Shown here piece after piece: positions 15,449-23,395 of a DNA stretch of 25,636 bases (its first letter is position 1; every line of letters starts with the position of its first letter). The stretch comes from Bacteroidales bacterium (GTDB lineage Bacteria; Bacteroidota; Bacteroidia; Bacteroidales; P3): positions 1 to 25,636 of the forward strand of contig SFPR01000022.1 in the NCBI GenBank assembly GCA_004551865.1. Direction: 5' to 3'. Below the pieces are notes generated by a model that saw nothing but the letters and a program-made list of their open reading frames with translations, did no database searches and was not told the origin of the DNA. The translations under genes were made by a program, and so were the position numbers.

Positions 15449-16360
15449 ATGATAGAGCTTACTCGTTGCGATGAATTGATAAAGCAGTTTGAGCGACTTC
15501 ACAAACTGAAAGTTCACAAGATACCTTTGGAGTATTTTGACGGCAGACGAGTATTGCTTTTGATGTGTAAATGTTCGGGAGTGTGGACAGATTTGCCCTT
15601 TTGTTCCGAAGGATATGTGCAAACTTGTGAGGAAGAAGGGGCGAAGTACCCCTTCAAGTTTGTCGAATCCCAAGACGGCAATCTGTTCTGCTCAAAGAAC
15701 ATCAAATGGCAGATAAGAGACACACGCGTTTGGAGCAATAATGTCTATGCAGACAAAGTCAATTTTCTCATAAACATAGATTGCGACAATCCGATAACAA
15801 ATCCCGATGTCAGACGCAAAATACACAAAGCACAATCGTTGGGAATAGAAGTCCGACAAGGCAAAGAAGAACTTCTGAAAGACCTTTACAAAGTATATGT
15901 TAGGCGAATGTATGAACTCGGAAGCCCTGCAAGCGGCAAATCTGCCCTTTTGAAGTGGGTAAGACAGCCAAATCACACCTTTTTTGTTGCATACCACAAT
16001 CAAAAACCCATAGGCGTTGCAACCCTTTCGCAAAGAGATAGTCAAAGTTGCGAAAACGGTCTATTCTCCACCGACATAAGATACAACAAACTTTATCCGA
16101 GCTATCTTCTTCACCACAGCATGATAACATACGCTCAAAACCAAGGCATGAAAGCCTACTATTTCGGACGAAGCACAAGAGGAAGCAGTGTCTATCGCTA
16201 CAAAATGCACTACCGACCAACCGAAGTACAACTCTATTGGAGCAGTTCGTACCCTGCGAAGAACATTCGCCAAAACGGCCTTGCAAAAAAACTATGGCGA
16301 TTGTTGCCGTTTTGGTTGGCAAAGCTCATCGGACCTATTATAAACAAGTATATATATTAA
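15449..16360 (+). CDS. FemAB-like N-acyl/aminoacyl transferase (GNAT fold)
   Basis: The 303-residue protein shows the tandem GNAT layout of FemAB-like transferases. Its most telling segment is AYYFGRSTRGSSVYRYKMHY followed by PTEVQLYW, which is characteristic of FemAB-related proteins linked to surface polysaccharide loci. WQIRDTRVW and LFSTDIRYNKLYPSYLLHHS fit the second domain. Enzymes of this group move amino acids or acyl groups onto amino groups. Being third in an operon with WbpD- and WbpB-like genes, it probably modifies the same diamino sugar. In Porphyromonas, VimA is thought to add serine to the equivalent sugar, and this protein is a candidate counterpart; I cannot align them here. 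Its C-terminus is basic and hydrophobic (about 285-303) and could touch the membrane. Confidence 0.78.
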   Translation: MIELTRCDELIKQFERLHKLKVHKIPLEYFDGRRVLLLMCKCSGVWTDLPFCSEGYVQTCEEEGAKYPFKFVESQDGNLFCSKNIKWQIRDTRVWSNNVYADKVNFLINIDCDNPITNPDVRRKIHKAQSLGIEVRQGKEELLKDLYKVYVRRMYELGSPASGKSALLKWVRQPNHTFFVAYHNQKPIGVATLSQRDSQSCENGLFSTDIRYNKLYPSYLLHHSMITYAQNQGMKAYYFGRSTRGSSVYRYKMHYRPTEVQLYWSSSYPAKNIRQNGLAKKLWRLLPFWLAKLIGPIINKYIY

Positions 16361-16623
16361 GGTAAAGGCACAAGAAACATTACCTGTTTTCGATAAGGAA
16401 TTTCCTTTGGACAAAGCAGCCTGAAAAAGAATTGTTTTTATCTTTGTCAATGTCTGATTTTCGGATACTTTATATAATGTTTCGCTTTTGTTTTTCTTTT
16501 AATTTCAAGTCCTTTTGAACACAAGGGCGACTTGATTTGTCTTTATTTTGAGGCGTTTTGGTTTGTGGTGTCGTTAAAATGTGTACCTTTGCACCTTCAA
16601 AAAAAGTAAAATAAGAGTAAATT
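16361..16623. other. 263-bp spacer before the giant T9SS cargo gene
   Basis: No gene is seen. A -7-like TATCTTTG occurs at 16439-16446 without a good -33 and with no gene directly after it. The last 60 bases carry the promoter of the next gene. No clear hairpin terminator follows the FemAB-like gene, so read-through into the cargo gene is possible. Confidence 0.5.
16562..16591 (+). promoter_or_regulatory. Promoter of the giant T9SS cargo gene
   Basis: TTTG (16562-16565), 18 bases, then TACCTTTG (16584-16591) followed by CAC match the Bacteroidetes promoter, with spacing one base shorter than usual. The expected transcript start leaves a leader of about 27 bases before the ATG at 16624. Confidence 0.65.
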
Positions 16624-19600
16624 ATGAGAAAAATTTTGTGTTTGGCAGCAGCCTTTATCCTTGCTGCCACATGGGTAGAACCTTCTTTGGCAAACCCTTC
16701 GGCAGGTTTGTTCGAGAGTGTGTATCAACTCCCGTCAGCAACTACCAATTCTCAGACTGATAACGTTATAAACGTTCCTTTCAGTGAGAATTTTGAAATT
16801 CCCTCAAGTTTGAACCCGTGGTGGTTTGTCAATTCCTACGAAAACGCTTGGTGTTTCGGTACGGCAGAAAACAACACCACCGATGACTTTGGCAACCTTT
16901 TGCAAAACGGAAGCGCATTGTACATCAGTTCAGACAACGGAGCAAGTGCCACTTACAACACAGGTCATAGTGCAGTGTCGTATGCCTGTGTCAGAGTAAA
17001 TTTTCCTCAAGCCTACGCATTTGAACTCTCTTTCGATTGGAAGTGTGTGGGAGAGGGCGGTTATGATGCCTTGTCTGTATATCTTGTTTCGGCAGATGCA
17101 CAGATAGACACCACCACAAGCGGCGCTCCTTCGGGCTATCCCCTTATTGAAAATTTGAGCGGAGGCTATTCGTTTCAAAGAGCAAGCACAATTTTGAGCG
17201 GAAGCGAATATCAAGGAGAGTACATATTGGTGTTTGCTTGGCGTAACGACGTCGGCGGAGGCTACAATCCTCCAGCGATTGTCGATAACCTTTCGATACA
17301 ATCCTATACCTGTGCTTCAGTAACCTCACTTGCAGTAACCTCAGCCGATGACAACAGTTCTGCAAAAGCGACAGTAATGTTTGACGACAACATCAACACA
17401 AATGCATCTTACGTTGCAGAATACAGATTGCACGGAACTTCCGACCAATGGAACAGAATATCTGCAACAAGTGTACCTTTTGAAATACCAAATTTGGCAT
17501 TCGGTTCTCAATATGACTTAAGAGTGAGAGCGTTCTGCTCAGAGAGCGACTCTTCTTTGCTTTCCGACGAATTGACATTCAGAACTGTTTGCGGAGTTAT
17601 GAATTTGCCTTGGAGCGTTTCAACATCTTCAATAGAAATTGACCAAACCCCTGCGATAGGCAACCAACCTGCACCCGTATGTTGGTACAATATCAAAGGC
17701 GAACAATCGGGATATACCGGTTTTTCTTACCGAAGCTACTATTCTGACCTATATTATAGTGGTACAAACGGACCTTCTTCAAACAATCCGAGCAACTATC
17801 TCATCACACCTTTGTTAAACCTTAGCGGAAACGACAGATTGAACTTCTCAATCAAGGCTGACTATCCTTCTTTCTTGCCTGTGGTTGAGGTTTACGCCTT
17901 TGATGCAAACTCAGGCGACATTTCTTCGGCTGCAGACACCACCGACTTTGTTTTGATTGACAGAATAGTGATGCACAACTACGTTAATGATTTTGTACCT
18001 TACGAATTGAGCCTTTCACAGTTCCAAGGAGCAACACGATTGGCATTTGCAGTGAGAGAACACTCCGGTTACTTCATCTTGAACAACATAAGCGTCAGTG
18101 CAATGCCCGATTGTCCTGAAGTATATGACCTTCATGTGGTTTCCAATACTTCAACATCTATGTCGGTTTCTTTCTCTACCTCAAACGTAACACCAAATGG
18201 TTGGGTTGTTGCTTACTCTCCTGTCGATGAGGGAGAGAGTTTCAATCCTGCAACGGCAATTCACCTCAATGTTGCAGCAACCGACAACCTTCCTGTGATA
18301 ATCAACAACCTTCAAGCAGGACAAAGATACTGTGTTGCGGTAAAACACAACTGCTCTACCGCCTCATATTGTCCTGCAGACACCATTGTGTTGGAAACAG
18401 TCAGCACTTTGCCATATTCGGAAGACTTTGACAACGCAGCCAATGCAACAGAGTGGACAAGGATAACAACAGACCTTACCGAAAATCGCTGGTATGTGGG
18501 AACAGTAACCAACAATACCACCACCGCTTCGGGAGAACTGACAAACGGAGGAGCATTATATATAAGTAGAGACGAAGGAGCAACCAACGAATACAACAAC
18601 AGTGCAACCACAACTGCAATCGCCTACACCAATATCGCCTTTGGCGAGGGCAACTCTTTCGTTTTGACCTTCGATTGGAAAGCAATGGGCGAGGGCAACT
18701 TCGATTGCTTGAAAGCATACATGATGCCTGTCGGTTCAGACTTTATATTGAATGACATTTATGCCATAACTCCAAATTTGAGCGGCTCTTCAACTTGGCA
18801 AACCGAAACAGTGAGCCTTCCTTCCGACTATGCAAACTCGGTATGGAGACTTATGCTCGTTTGGAAAAACGATTACAGCGGCGGAGCAAACCCTCCTGCA
18901 GCGGTCGATAACGTAAACATTCGTGCAGTTGCTTGTTCCTCAATAGAGAATGTAAATCTTGTTGTTACAGAAGAGGCAGAAGGAGCTGTTTTGACGGTAA
19001 CAATCGACGACGACAACACCAATGTATCATACATATTGGAATATAAGGAACAATCGGCAGCCAACTACACAACCGTAAGCGGCGTTCAGTTCCCTTATTC
19101 AATACCTGTCGATTACACAAGCACATATCTTGTGAGAGTAGCTCCTGTTTGCAACGACGGCACACAGCTCGGCTTTACCACAAATCAAATAACCATTCCT
19201 TGTCAATCTATCTATCCCGATTGGGTAGAGAGCTTTGATGCCAATCCTTTGAGCGGAGGCTGTTGGCAACACAAGACCGGAATTTTGCCTTCTTCGACAA
19301 GCGTGAACACATCGTCTTTGTCAAACGGCTACTTTTGGTCTTACAACACCAGCTCGGCAATTGACGGAGTTATATCCAACAAAATGGCAATCAATGTTTG
19401 CGACAGCAGAAACGGTTGGTTGATTACCCCTTCTGTAAACTTGGGAGACGGAAGCACAATCTACCAATTAGCAGCCGATGTGGCACTTACTGCTTATGCA
19501 GGGGGAAATCCTGGTGCTGCACCAAACGATATGTTTGCCATATTGGTTTCTACCGACAACGGCTTGTCGTGGAACAGAGCCAATGCTTTGATATACACCG

Positions 19601-22467
19601 ACAACGACACCGATACCGAACACAACTACTCATCTTTTGGCACTGCTTATCAGAGAGTAATCTACAAATTGGTCGATAATGCAAACAATCCATACACCGG
19701 AGTGGTCAAACTCGCATTCTATGTTCAGGCAGCAAACGGAGGCGACAACCTTCTCTACATAGATAACCTTGCATTGACACAATGGTCAGAGTGTCCTGCA
19801 CCTTACAACTTGTCAGCTACCGAAACAAGTTCGCAAACTGCCACAATAACCTTCCAATCTGCTCAAACGGCAACCAACTTTGAGTATGTATTGACCGAAG
19901 GAGCAACAGCACAACCCGAAGGACAAACACCAACTGCTTTGGCTTCTCATTCTGTTGCATTGACTTCCCTTACTCCTTCAACCACATACACACTTTCGGT
20001 AAGAACAATCTGTTCGGAGACGCTCTCTTCGCCATGGGCAAGCTACACCTTCACAACATATCCTGCCGTTGCTTCACTTCCATACACAGCTTCTTTCTCT
20101 TCGCAAGAAGAAACACTGCAATGGGTAAGCCTTTCAAACGGTGTAAACAAGTGGACGGTAGGTCAATCGACCACATCTGACTTAGACCCTGAGCAATCGG
20201 GCGACAACGACATGGCAGCCTACATTTCCGACAACGGACACTCATATCAGGCAGCTATGTCACCTACTTATGCATATTTCTTCAAAGATTTTGACTTTGG
20301 CGACGGCTTTACATCTTACAATATGTCGTTTGACTACAAGGTTGCAGGCTCTGTAAACAGCTGGTCGGGCGATACTGTTTCGGGAATGAAGATATACATT
20401 CAAGACATAGAAGATACGATAAACCTTCTTGGTCTTCCTACCAACACTTCCGACTTTATGAGAACGTATGTGGGAGCTGCCGAATGGACAAATCAAGCAT
20501 TTGAACTTCCTGCATTGAGCGGAGCAAAGAGAGTAATCTTCTTTGCATGGGGTTATGAGCAATATGGCTCAAACATAATCCCTGCCGCAATCGACAATAT
20601 CAGGATTTGGGAACAATACTGTCAAAGACCGATAGAACTTACACAAACCAACTCAACCTCTTCCACCGTTTCAATCTCTTGGCAAGGCTTTTCAGACAGC
20701 TATATCATCACCTGCACCCCTGCCGACGAAGACGAACAAACCCAAACCCTCACAACACAAAACGACTTTATCACATTTGCAGGATTGCAACCCGCTTCCT
20801 CATACACAATCACAATCAAGGGATTGTGCGGAGGCGATGAGTCTTTGCTTTCAGACCCTCTTGTTGTTTCGACTTCATGCTATGACGGAGTGGTGAGTGC
20901 ATTCCCATACGAAGAAGGCTTTGAGGGCGGAATAGATTGTTGGTCTCAAATAAGTCAAGACCCTTCTTTGACTTGGCAAAGCAAAAACGAATACTACTAC
21001 TCCTACAATTCTTACATCTATCCTGCAACCGACGGAGGCTCACGCTTTGCTTATGTCGTTCCAAGCGGCTACAACAGAGACACAGTCTATTTGATAACAC
21101 CCGAACTCGACCTTACAACATTGAATATGCCTCGATTGTCATTCTTGCACATACAAAAACAATCGTACGGACTTGACAAATTGAAAGTATGTTATCGTAC
21201 CTCTTCCGAAGGAGAGTGGATTGATTTGATGAGTTTCAACAATGCGATAGAAGCATGGGTAGAAGACTCGATCGACTTACCAAACCCTTCTTCACACTAC
21301 CAGATAGCCTTTGTTGCACAAGGCGACCTTGCATACGGAGTGGGCTTAGACAACGTCAAAGTCTATGAAGCCAACACCGCAATCGCACCATGTGACGCAC
21401 CCGAAGACCTTGTTGTGAGCAGTTTGACTTCAACCACTGCAACAATCTCTTGGAATGGAGACGCAACTTCCTATCAGGTGAGATTGGCAGACCAAGAGGC
21501 TGAAACCACAAGCTCAACCACCAAGACATTTACCGACCTTGCACCCGAAACATTCTACATTGCATTTGTAAGAGCAGTATGCAATGGCAACAATTCCCAA
21601 TGGGTTTCGATAACCTTTACAACCCCGGGAGCATACGTTGCACCTGTTGTAACAACTCTTGCAGCCACCGAAATAACTCATGTAGCTGCAACCCTCAATG
21701 CAACAATCACTCCGGGCAGCGAGCCTGTAAGCTCTCAAGGATTTGAGTACAAGGCAAGCACCGAAACGGATTGGACAAGCGTTTTGGCAACAGGAGAAAC
21801 AATAAGTCTTGCACTTACAGGATTGGAAGCACAAACCGAATATCAGTTCAAGGCATTTGCAACAACCGCAAGCTGCACCGTATATGGAGAAACCCTCAGC
21901 TTCACCACAACAGAAGCACCTGTGATAGTACCTCCTGCGGTTACAACCCTTGCAGCCACAGCCGTAACACACAACTCTGCAACCCTCAACGCAACAGTAA
22001 CACCGGGCAGCGAGCCAATCACCTCTCAAGGATTCAGAAGCAGACAACAAGGCAGCCAAGAGTGGGTTGAGTTCCTTTCAAGCGGCGAAACCATGTCTGC
22101 AACCATAGAAGGATTGACAGCAGCAACCACTTACGAATACGAAGCCTTTGCAACCACCGAGAGCGGCACGGTCTATGGAGACATGATGAGCTTCACCACA
22201 ACGGCAAGCATCGTTTCGATAGACGCAAACACAACAACGATGACCCTCTATCCAAACCCTGCAAGCGAAAAGGTAACAATCGCACTAAGCAGAGTTGAAA
22301 GCGGAGCAAAAGTAGTTGTGAGCGATATGCAGGGACGTGTTATTTTGAGCGACAACATGACAAGCGACACTTACGAACTGTCGGTTGAGAACCTCTCAAG
22401 TGGCGTTTACTACATCAGAGTGATAGATGGTACTTCAATACACACACAAAAGTTGATTGTAAAGTAA
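16624..22467 (+). CDS. Giant T9SS-secreted adhesin-like protein (choice-of-anchor J / FN3 repeats)
   Basis: The 1947-residue protein has a signal peptide (1-23) and a C-terminal T9SS type A sorting domain (about 1862-1947; LYPNPASEK, VVVSDMQGRVILSDN, LSSGVYYIRVIDG). Between them, six choice-of-anchor J / cleaved-adhesin-like domains alternate with fibronectin III-like domains. The J-like domains start near 50, 323, 594, 859, 1148 and 1419 and share FSENFE/YSEDFD-type openings, DWK and VDN(L/V) ends. FN3-like domains follow each. Two closely similar ~95-residue modules (about 1669-1765 and 1768-1860, sharing TLNAT and PGSEP) come before the tail. Domains 1 and 3 are clearly duplicates. It has its own promoter and terminator. 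The cleaved-adhesin fold also occurs in gingipain adhesin regions, so a surface adhesin or matrix role is likely; no catalytic domain is recognised. Confidence 0.85.
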   Translation: MRKILCLAAAFILAATWVEPSLANPSAGLFESVYQLPSATTNSQTDNVINVPFSENFEIPSSLNPWWFVNSYENAWCFGTAENNTTDDFGNLLQNGSALYISSDNGASATYNTGHSAVSYACVRVNFPQAYAFELSFDWKCVGEGGYDALSVYLVSADAQIDTTTSGAPSGYPLIENLSGGYSFQRASTILSGSEYQGEYILVFAWRNDVGGGYNPPAIVDNLSIQSYTCASVTSLAVTSADDNSSAKATVMFDDNINTNASYVAEYRLHGTSDQWNRISATSVPFEIPNLAFGSQYDLRVRAFCSESDSSLLSDELTFRTVCGVMNLPWSVSTSSIEIDQTPAIGNQPAPVCWYNIKGEQSGYTGFSYRSYYSDLYYSGTNGPSSNNPSNYLITPLLNLSGNDRLNFSIKADYPSFLPVVEVYAFDANSGDISSAADTTDFVLIDRIVMHNYVNDFVPYELSLSQFQGATRLAFAVREHSGYFILNNISVSAMPDCPEVYDLHVVSNTSTSMSVSFSTSNVTPNGWVVAYSPVDEGESFNPATAIHLNVAATDNLPVIINNLQAGQRYCVAVKHNCSTASYCPADTIVLETVSTLPYSEDFDNAANATEWTRITTDLTENRWYVGTVTNNTTTASGELTNGGALYISRDEGATNEYNNSATTTAIAYTNIAFGEGNSFVLTFDWKAMGEGNFDCLKAYMMPVGSDFILNDIYAITPNLSGSSTWQTETVSLPSDYANSVWRLMLVWKNDYSGGANPPAAVDNVNIRAVACSSIENVNLVVTEEAEGAVLTVTIDDDNTNVSYILEYKEQSAANYTTVSGVQFPYSIPVDYTSTYLVRVAPVCNDGTQLGFTTNQITIPCQSIYPDWVESFDANPLSGGCWQHKTGILPSSTSVNTSSLSNGYFWSYNTSSAIDGVISNKMAINVCDSRNGWLITPSVNLGDGSTIYQLAADVALTAYAGGNPGAAPNDMFAILVSTDNGLSWNRANALIYTDNDTDTEHNYSSFGTAYQRVIYKLVDNANNPYTGVVKLAFYVQAANGGDNLLYIDNLALTQWSECPAPYNLSATETSSQTATITFQSAQTATNFEYVLTEGATAQPEGQTPTALASHSVALTSLTPSTTYTLSVRTICSETLSSPWASYTFTTYPAVASLPYTASFSSQEETLQWVSLSNGVNKWTVGQSTTSDLDPEQSGDNDMAAYISDNGHSYQAAMSPTYAYFFKDFDFGDGFTSYNMSFDYKVAGSVNSWSGDTVSGMKIYIQDIEDTINLLGLPTNTSDFMRTYVGAAEWTNQAFELPALSGAKRVIFFAWGYEQYGSNIIPAAIDNIRIWEQYCQRPIELTQTNSTSSTVSISWQGFSDSYIITCTPADEDEQTQTLTTQNDFITFAGLQPASSYTITIKGLCGGDESLLSDPLVVSTSCYDGVVSAFPYEEGFEGGIDCWSQISQDPSLTWQSKNEYYYSYNSYIYPATDGGSRFAYVVPSGYNRDTVYLITPELDLTTLNMPRLSFLHIQKQSYGLDKLKVCYRTSSEGEWIDLMSFNNAIEAWVEDSIDLPNPSSHYQIAFVAQGDLAYGVGLDNVKVYEANTAIAPCDAPEDLVVSSLTSTTATISWNGDATSYQVRLADQEAETTSSTTKTFTDLAPETFYIAFVRAVCNGNNSQWVSITFTTPGAYVAPVVTTLAATEITHVAATLNATITPGSEPVSSQGFEYKASTETDWTSVLATGETISLALTGLEAQTEYQFKAFATTASCTVYGETLSFTTTEAPVIVPPAVTTLAATAVTHNSATLNATVTPGSEPITSQGFRSRQQGSQEWVEFLSSGETMSATIEGLTAATTYEYEAFATTESGTVYGDMMSFTTTASIVSIDANTTTMTLYPNPASEKVTIALSRVESGAKVVVSDMQGRVILSDNMTSDTYELSVENLSSGVYYIRVIDGTSIHTQKLIVK

Positions 22468-22497
22468 GCAACAATCAATAAAATTCTTTTCAATAGT

Positions 22498-22528
22498 GGG
22501 CGGAACTCGAAAGTTCCGCCCTTTTTTT
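22498..22528 (+). terminator. Rho-independent terminator after the giant cargo gene
   Basis: A perfect 10-bp stem GGGCGGAACT/AGTTCCGCCC (22498-22507, 22512-22521) with the loop CGAA is followed by T7. It lies 30 bases after the stop codon. Confidence 0.95.
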
Positions 22529-22610
22529 GTGCCGTTTGCAAAAGCCGAAACCACAAGAATTTACACCCTTACAAATAGTTGATTTTCAAACTCTTTGCTT
22601 TGTTCAGAAT

Positions 22611-22688
22611 AGAATGGCGTTTTGTTAATGTCAAAACGCCGATTTATTTTCGCAAAACGGCGTTTCGTCCGAACAAAGCGGCGTTTTG
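22611..22688. repeat. AAAACGGCG palindromic repeat cluster, locus 3
   Basis: Four degenerate copies of the core are at 22611-22624, 22632-22645 (inverted), 22651-22667 and 22671-22688. GGCGTTTTG (22616-22624) pairs exactly with CAAAACGCC (22632-22640) over a 7-base loop. The layout, an inverted pair followed by direct copies about 20 bases apart, is the same as at 13697-13774. Confidence 0.8.
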
Positions 22689-22755
22689 TTTTTGCGAAGC
22701 AGCACGCAGGCTAAGCAACACCAAGACAATTTCGCCCTGCAAGGGCAAAAGCGAG

Positions 22756-22853
22756 TGTCAAAAATGGTGATTTTTTGCTGTCAAAATGGTGATTTTTGCT
22801 GTCGAAATGATGATTTTTTTGCGTCAAATGAGGTCGAAATGGCGAAAAATCGG
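22756..22853. repeat. Tandem repeat, 21-23-bp unit
   Basis: Three good copies lie at 22756-22778, 22779-22799 and 22800-22822, each close to TGTCAAAATGGTGATTTTTGC. They differ mainly in the length of the A and T runs. A fourth, diverged copy follows a 10-base insert (about 22833-22853, GTCGAAATGGCGAAAAATCG). No spacers separate the units, so it is not a CRISPR. Confidence 0.8.
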
Positions 22854-23057
22854 CACAAAAAATCGCTCTTGAAATGTTAAAAATGAACCAATAAACAGAA
22901 AGTTCCTTTGTTATCAACAGCCCGATTTTGTAATTACCCTTAAATGTTAATAACTCTACTAAGCACTTTCTTAATACCCCCCCCTAAAGCATAATTTAAT
23001 TTGAGTTAAATAATGAAGAGTTCAAATGTTAAATCAATTTCTTTGAAAATCAAACGA

Positions 23058-23089
23058 TTTGGAGATTGTTTGGAAGTGTCATATTTTTG
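23058..23089 (+). promoter_or_regulatory. Promoter of the small protein - GLUG protein operon
   Basis: TTTG (23058-23061), 20 bases, then TATTTTTG (23082-23089) followed by CAG is a full match to the Bacteroidetes consensus. The expected transcript start is around 23095, at the base of a hairpin. Confidence 0.75.
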
Positions 23090-23094
23090 CAGCC

Positions 23095-23123
23095 GGTTAA
23101 ACAGCTCCACTTGCTGTTTGACC
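23095..23123 (+). promoter_or_regulatory. Hairpin at the predicted 5' end of the leader
   Basis: GGTTAAACAGC (23095-23105) pairs with GCTGTTTGACC (23113-23123), with one G-U pair, over the loop TCCACTT. It starts about where transcription should begin. It could protect the transcript or control its translation; 40 bases of A-rich leader separate it from the ATG at 23164. Confidence 0.5.
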
Positions 23124-23163
23124 AAAATTAAAAAAGAAGTTAAATCAATAAAGAAACAAGAAG

Positions 23164-23391
23164 ATGAAAAAAGTAATTTGTTCACTGATGCTCGCTCTCG
23201 GCTTTGCCTTTGCAGCAAATGCACAAACGCCGCCTACACCGGGAGCAGTACCAACAGATAACACAGGACAGCGTATTAAGCAGTACAGTGTAAGAGGTCC
23301 TCTTGCCCCTGCAACACTTTTGTTGCTTGGCTTGGCAGGAGGATTTGCAGGCGTAAAGGTTTATCGTAACAACAAAAAGAAGGAGGAGTAG
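23164..23391 (+). CDS. Small secreted protein with C-terminal membrane anchor
   Basis: The 75-residue protein has a signal peptide (MKKVICSLMLALGFAFAANAQ). A short Pro/Gly-rich mature part (TPPTPGAVPTDNTGQRIKQY) follows, then VRGPLAP and a single hydrophobic helix (about 48-65), ending in a basic tail (YRNNKKKEE). A short motif, then a helix, then a basic tail is the layout of Bacteroidetes small proteins carrying CTERM-type sorting tails such as PID-CTERM, though the motif itself is not an exact match by eye. The gene is followed after four bases by the long T9SS-type gene, whose ribosome-binding site lies inside the last codons of this one. Confidence 0.75.
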   Translation: MKKVICSLMLALGFAFAANAQTPPTPGAVPTDNTGQRIKQYSVRGPLAPATLLLLGLAGGFAGVKVYRNNKKKEE

Positions 23392-23395
23392 AAAG

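Larger units (their letters stand above)
22468..23163. other. ~700-bp gene-free but repeat-rich intergenic region
   Basis: In order it contains the terminator at 22498, an AAAACGGCG-family cluster (22611-22688), a tandem 21-23-bp repeat (22756-22853), an AT-rich stretch with repeated ATGTTAA words, a C8 tract (22977-22984), and a promoter with a leader hairpin (23058-23123). Open frames across it follow the repeats and have no gene-like content. Confidence 0.7.

Noticed and set aside
14564..15673. 369-residue minus-strand open frame
   Set aside because: It lies opposite the clear WbpB-like gene and the start of the FemAB-like gene, and reads as a shadow with no family features.
16439..16446. 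Promoter -7 box after the FemAB-like gene
   Set aside because: It lacks a -33 partner at the right distance and no gene starts near it; a better promoter lies at 16562-16591.
22756..22853. CRISPR array
   Set aside because: The units are directly adjacent without unique spacers.
22579..22880. Small proteins in the repeat-rich intergenic region
   Set aside because: Their residues simply follow the 21-22-base repeat period, as does the frame at 13569-13805; no start signals or conserved content.
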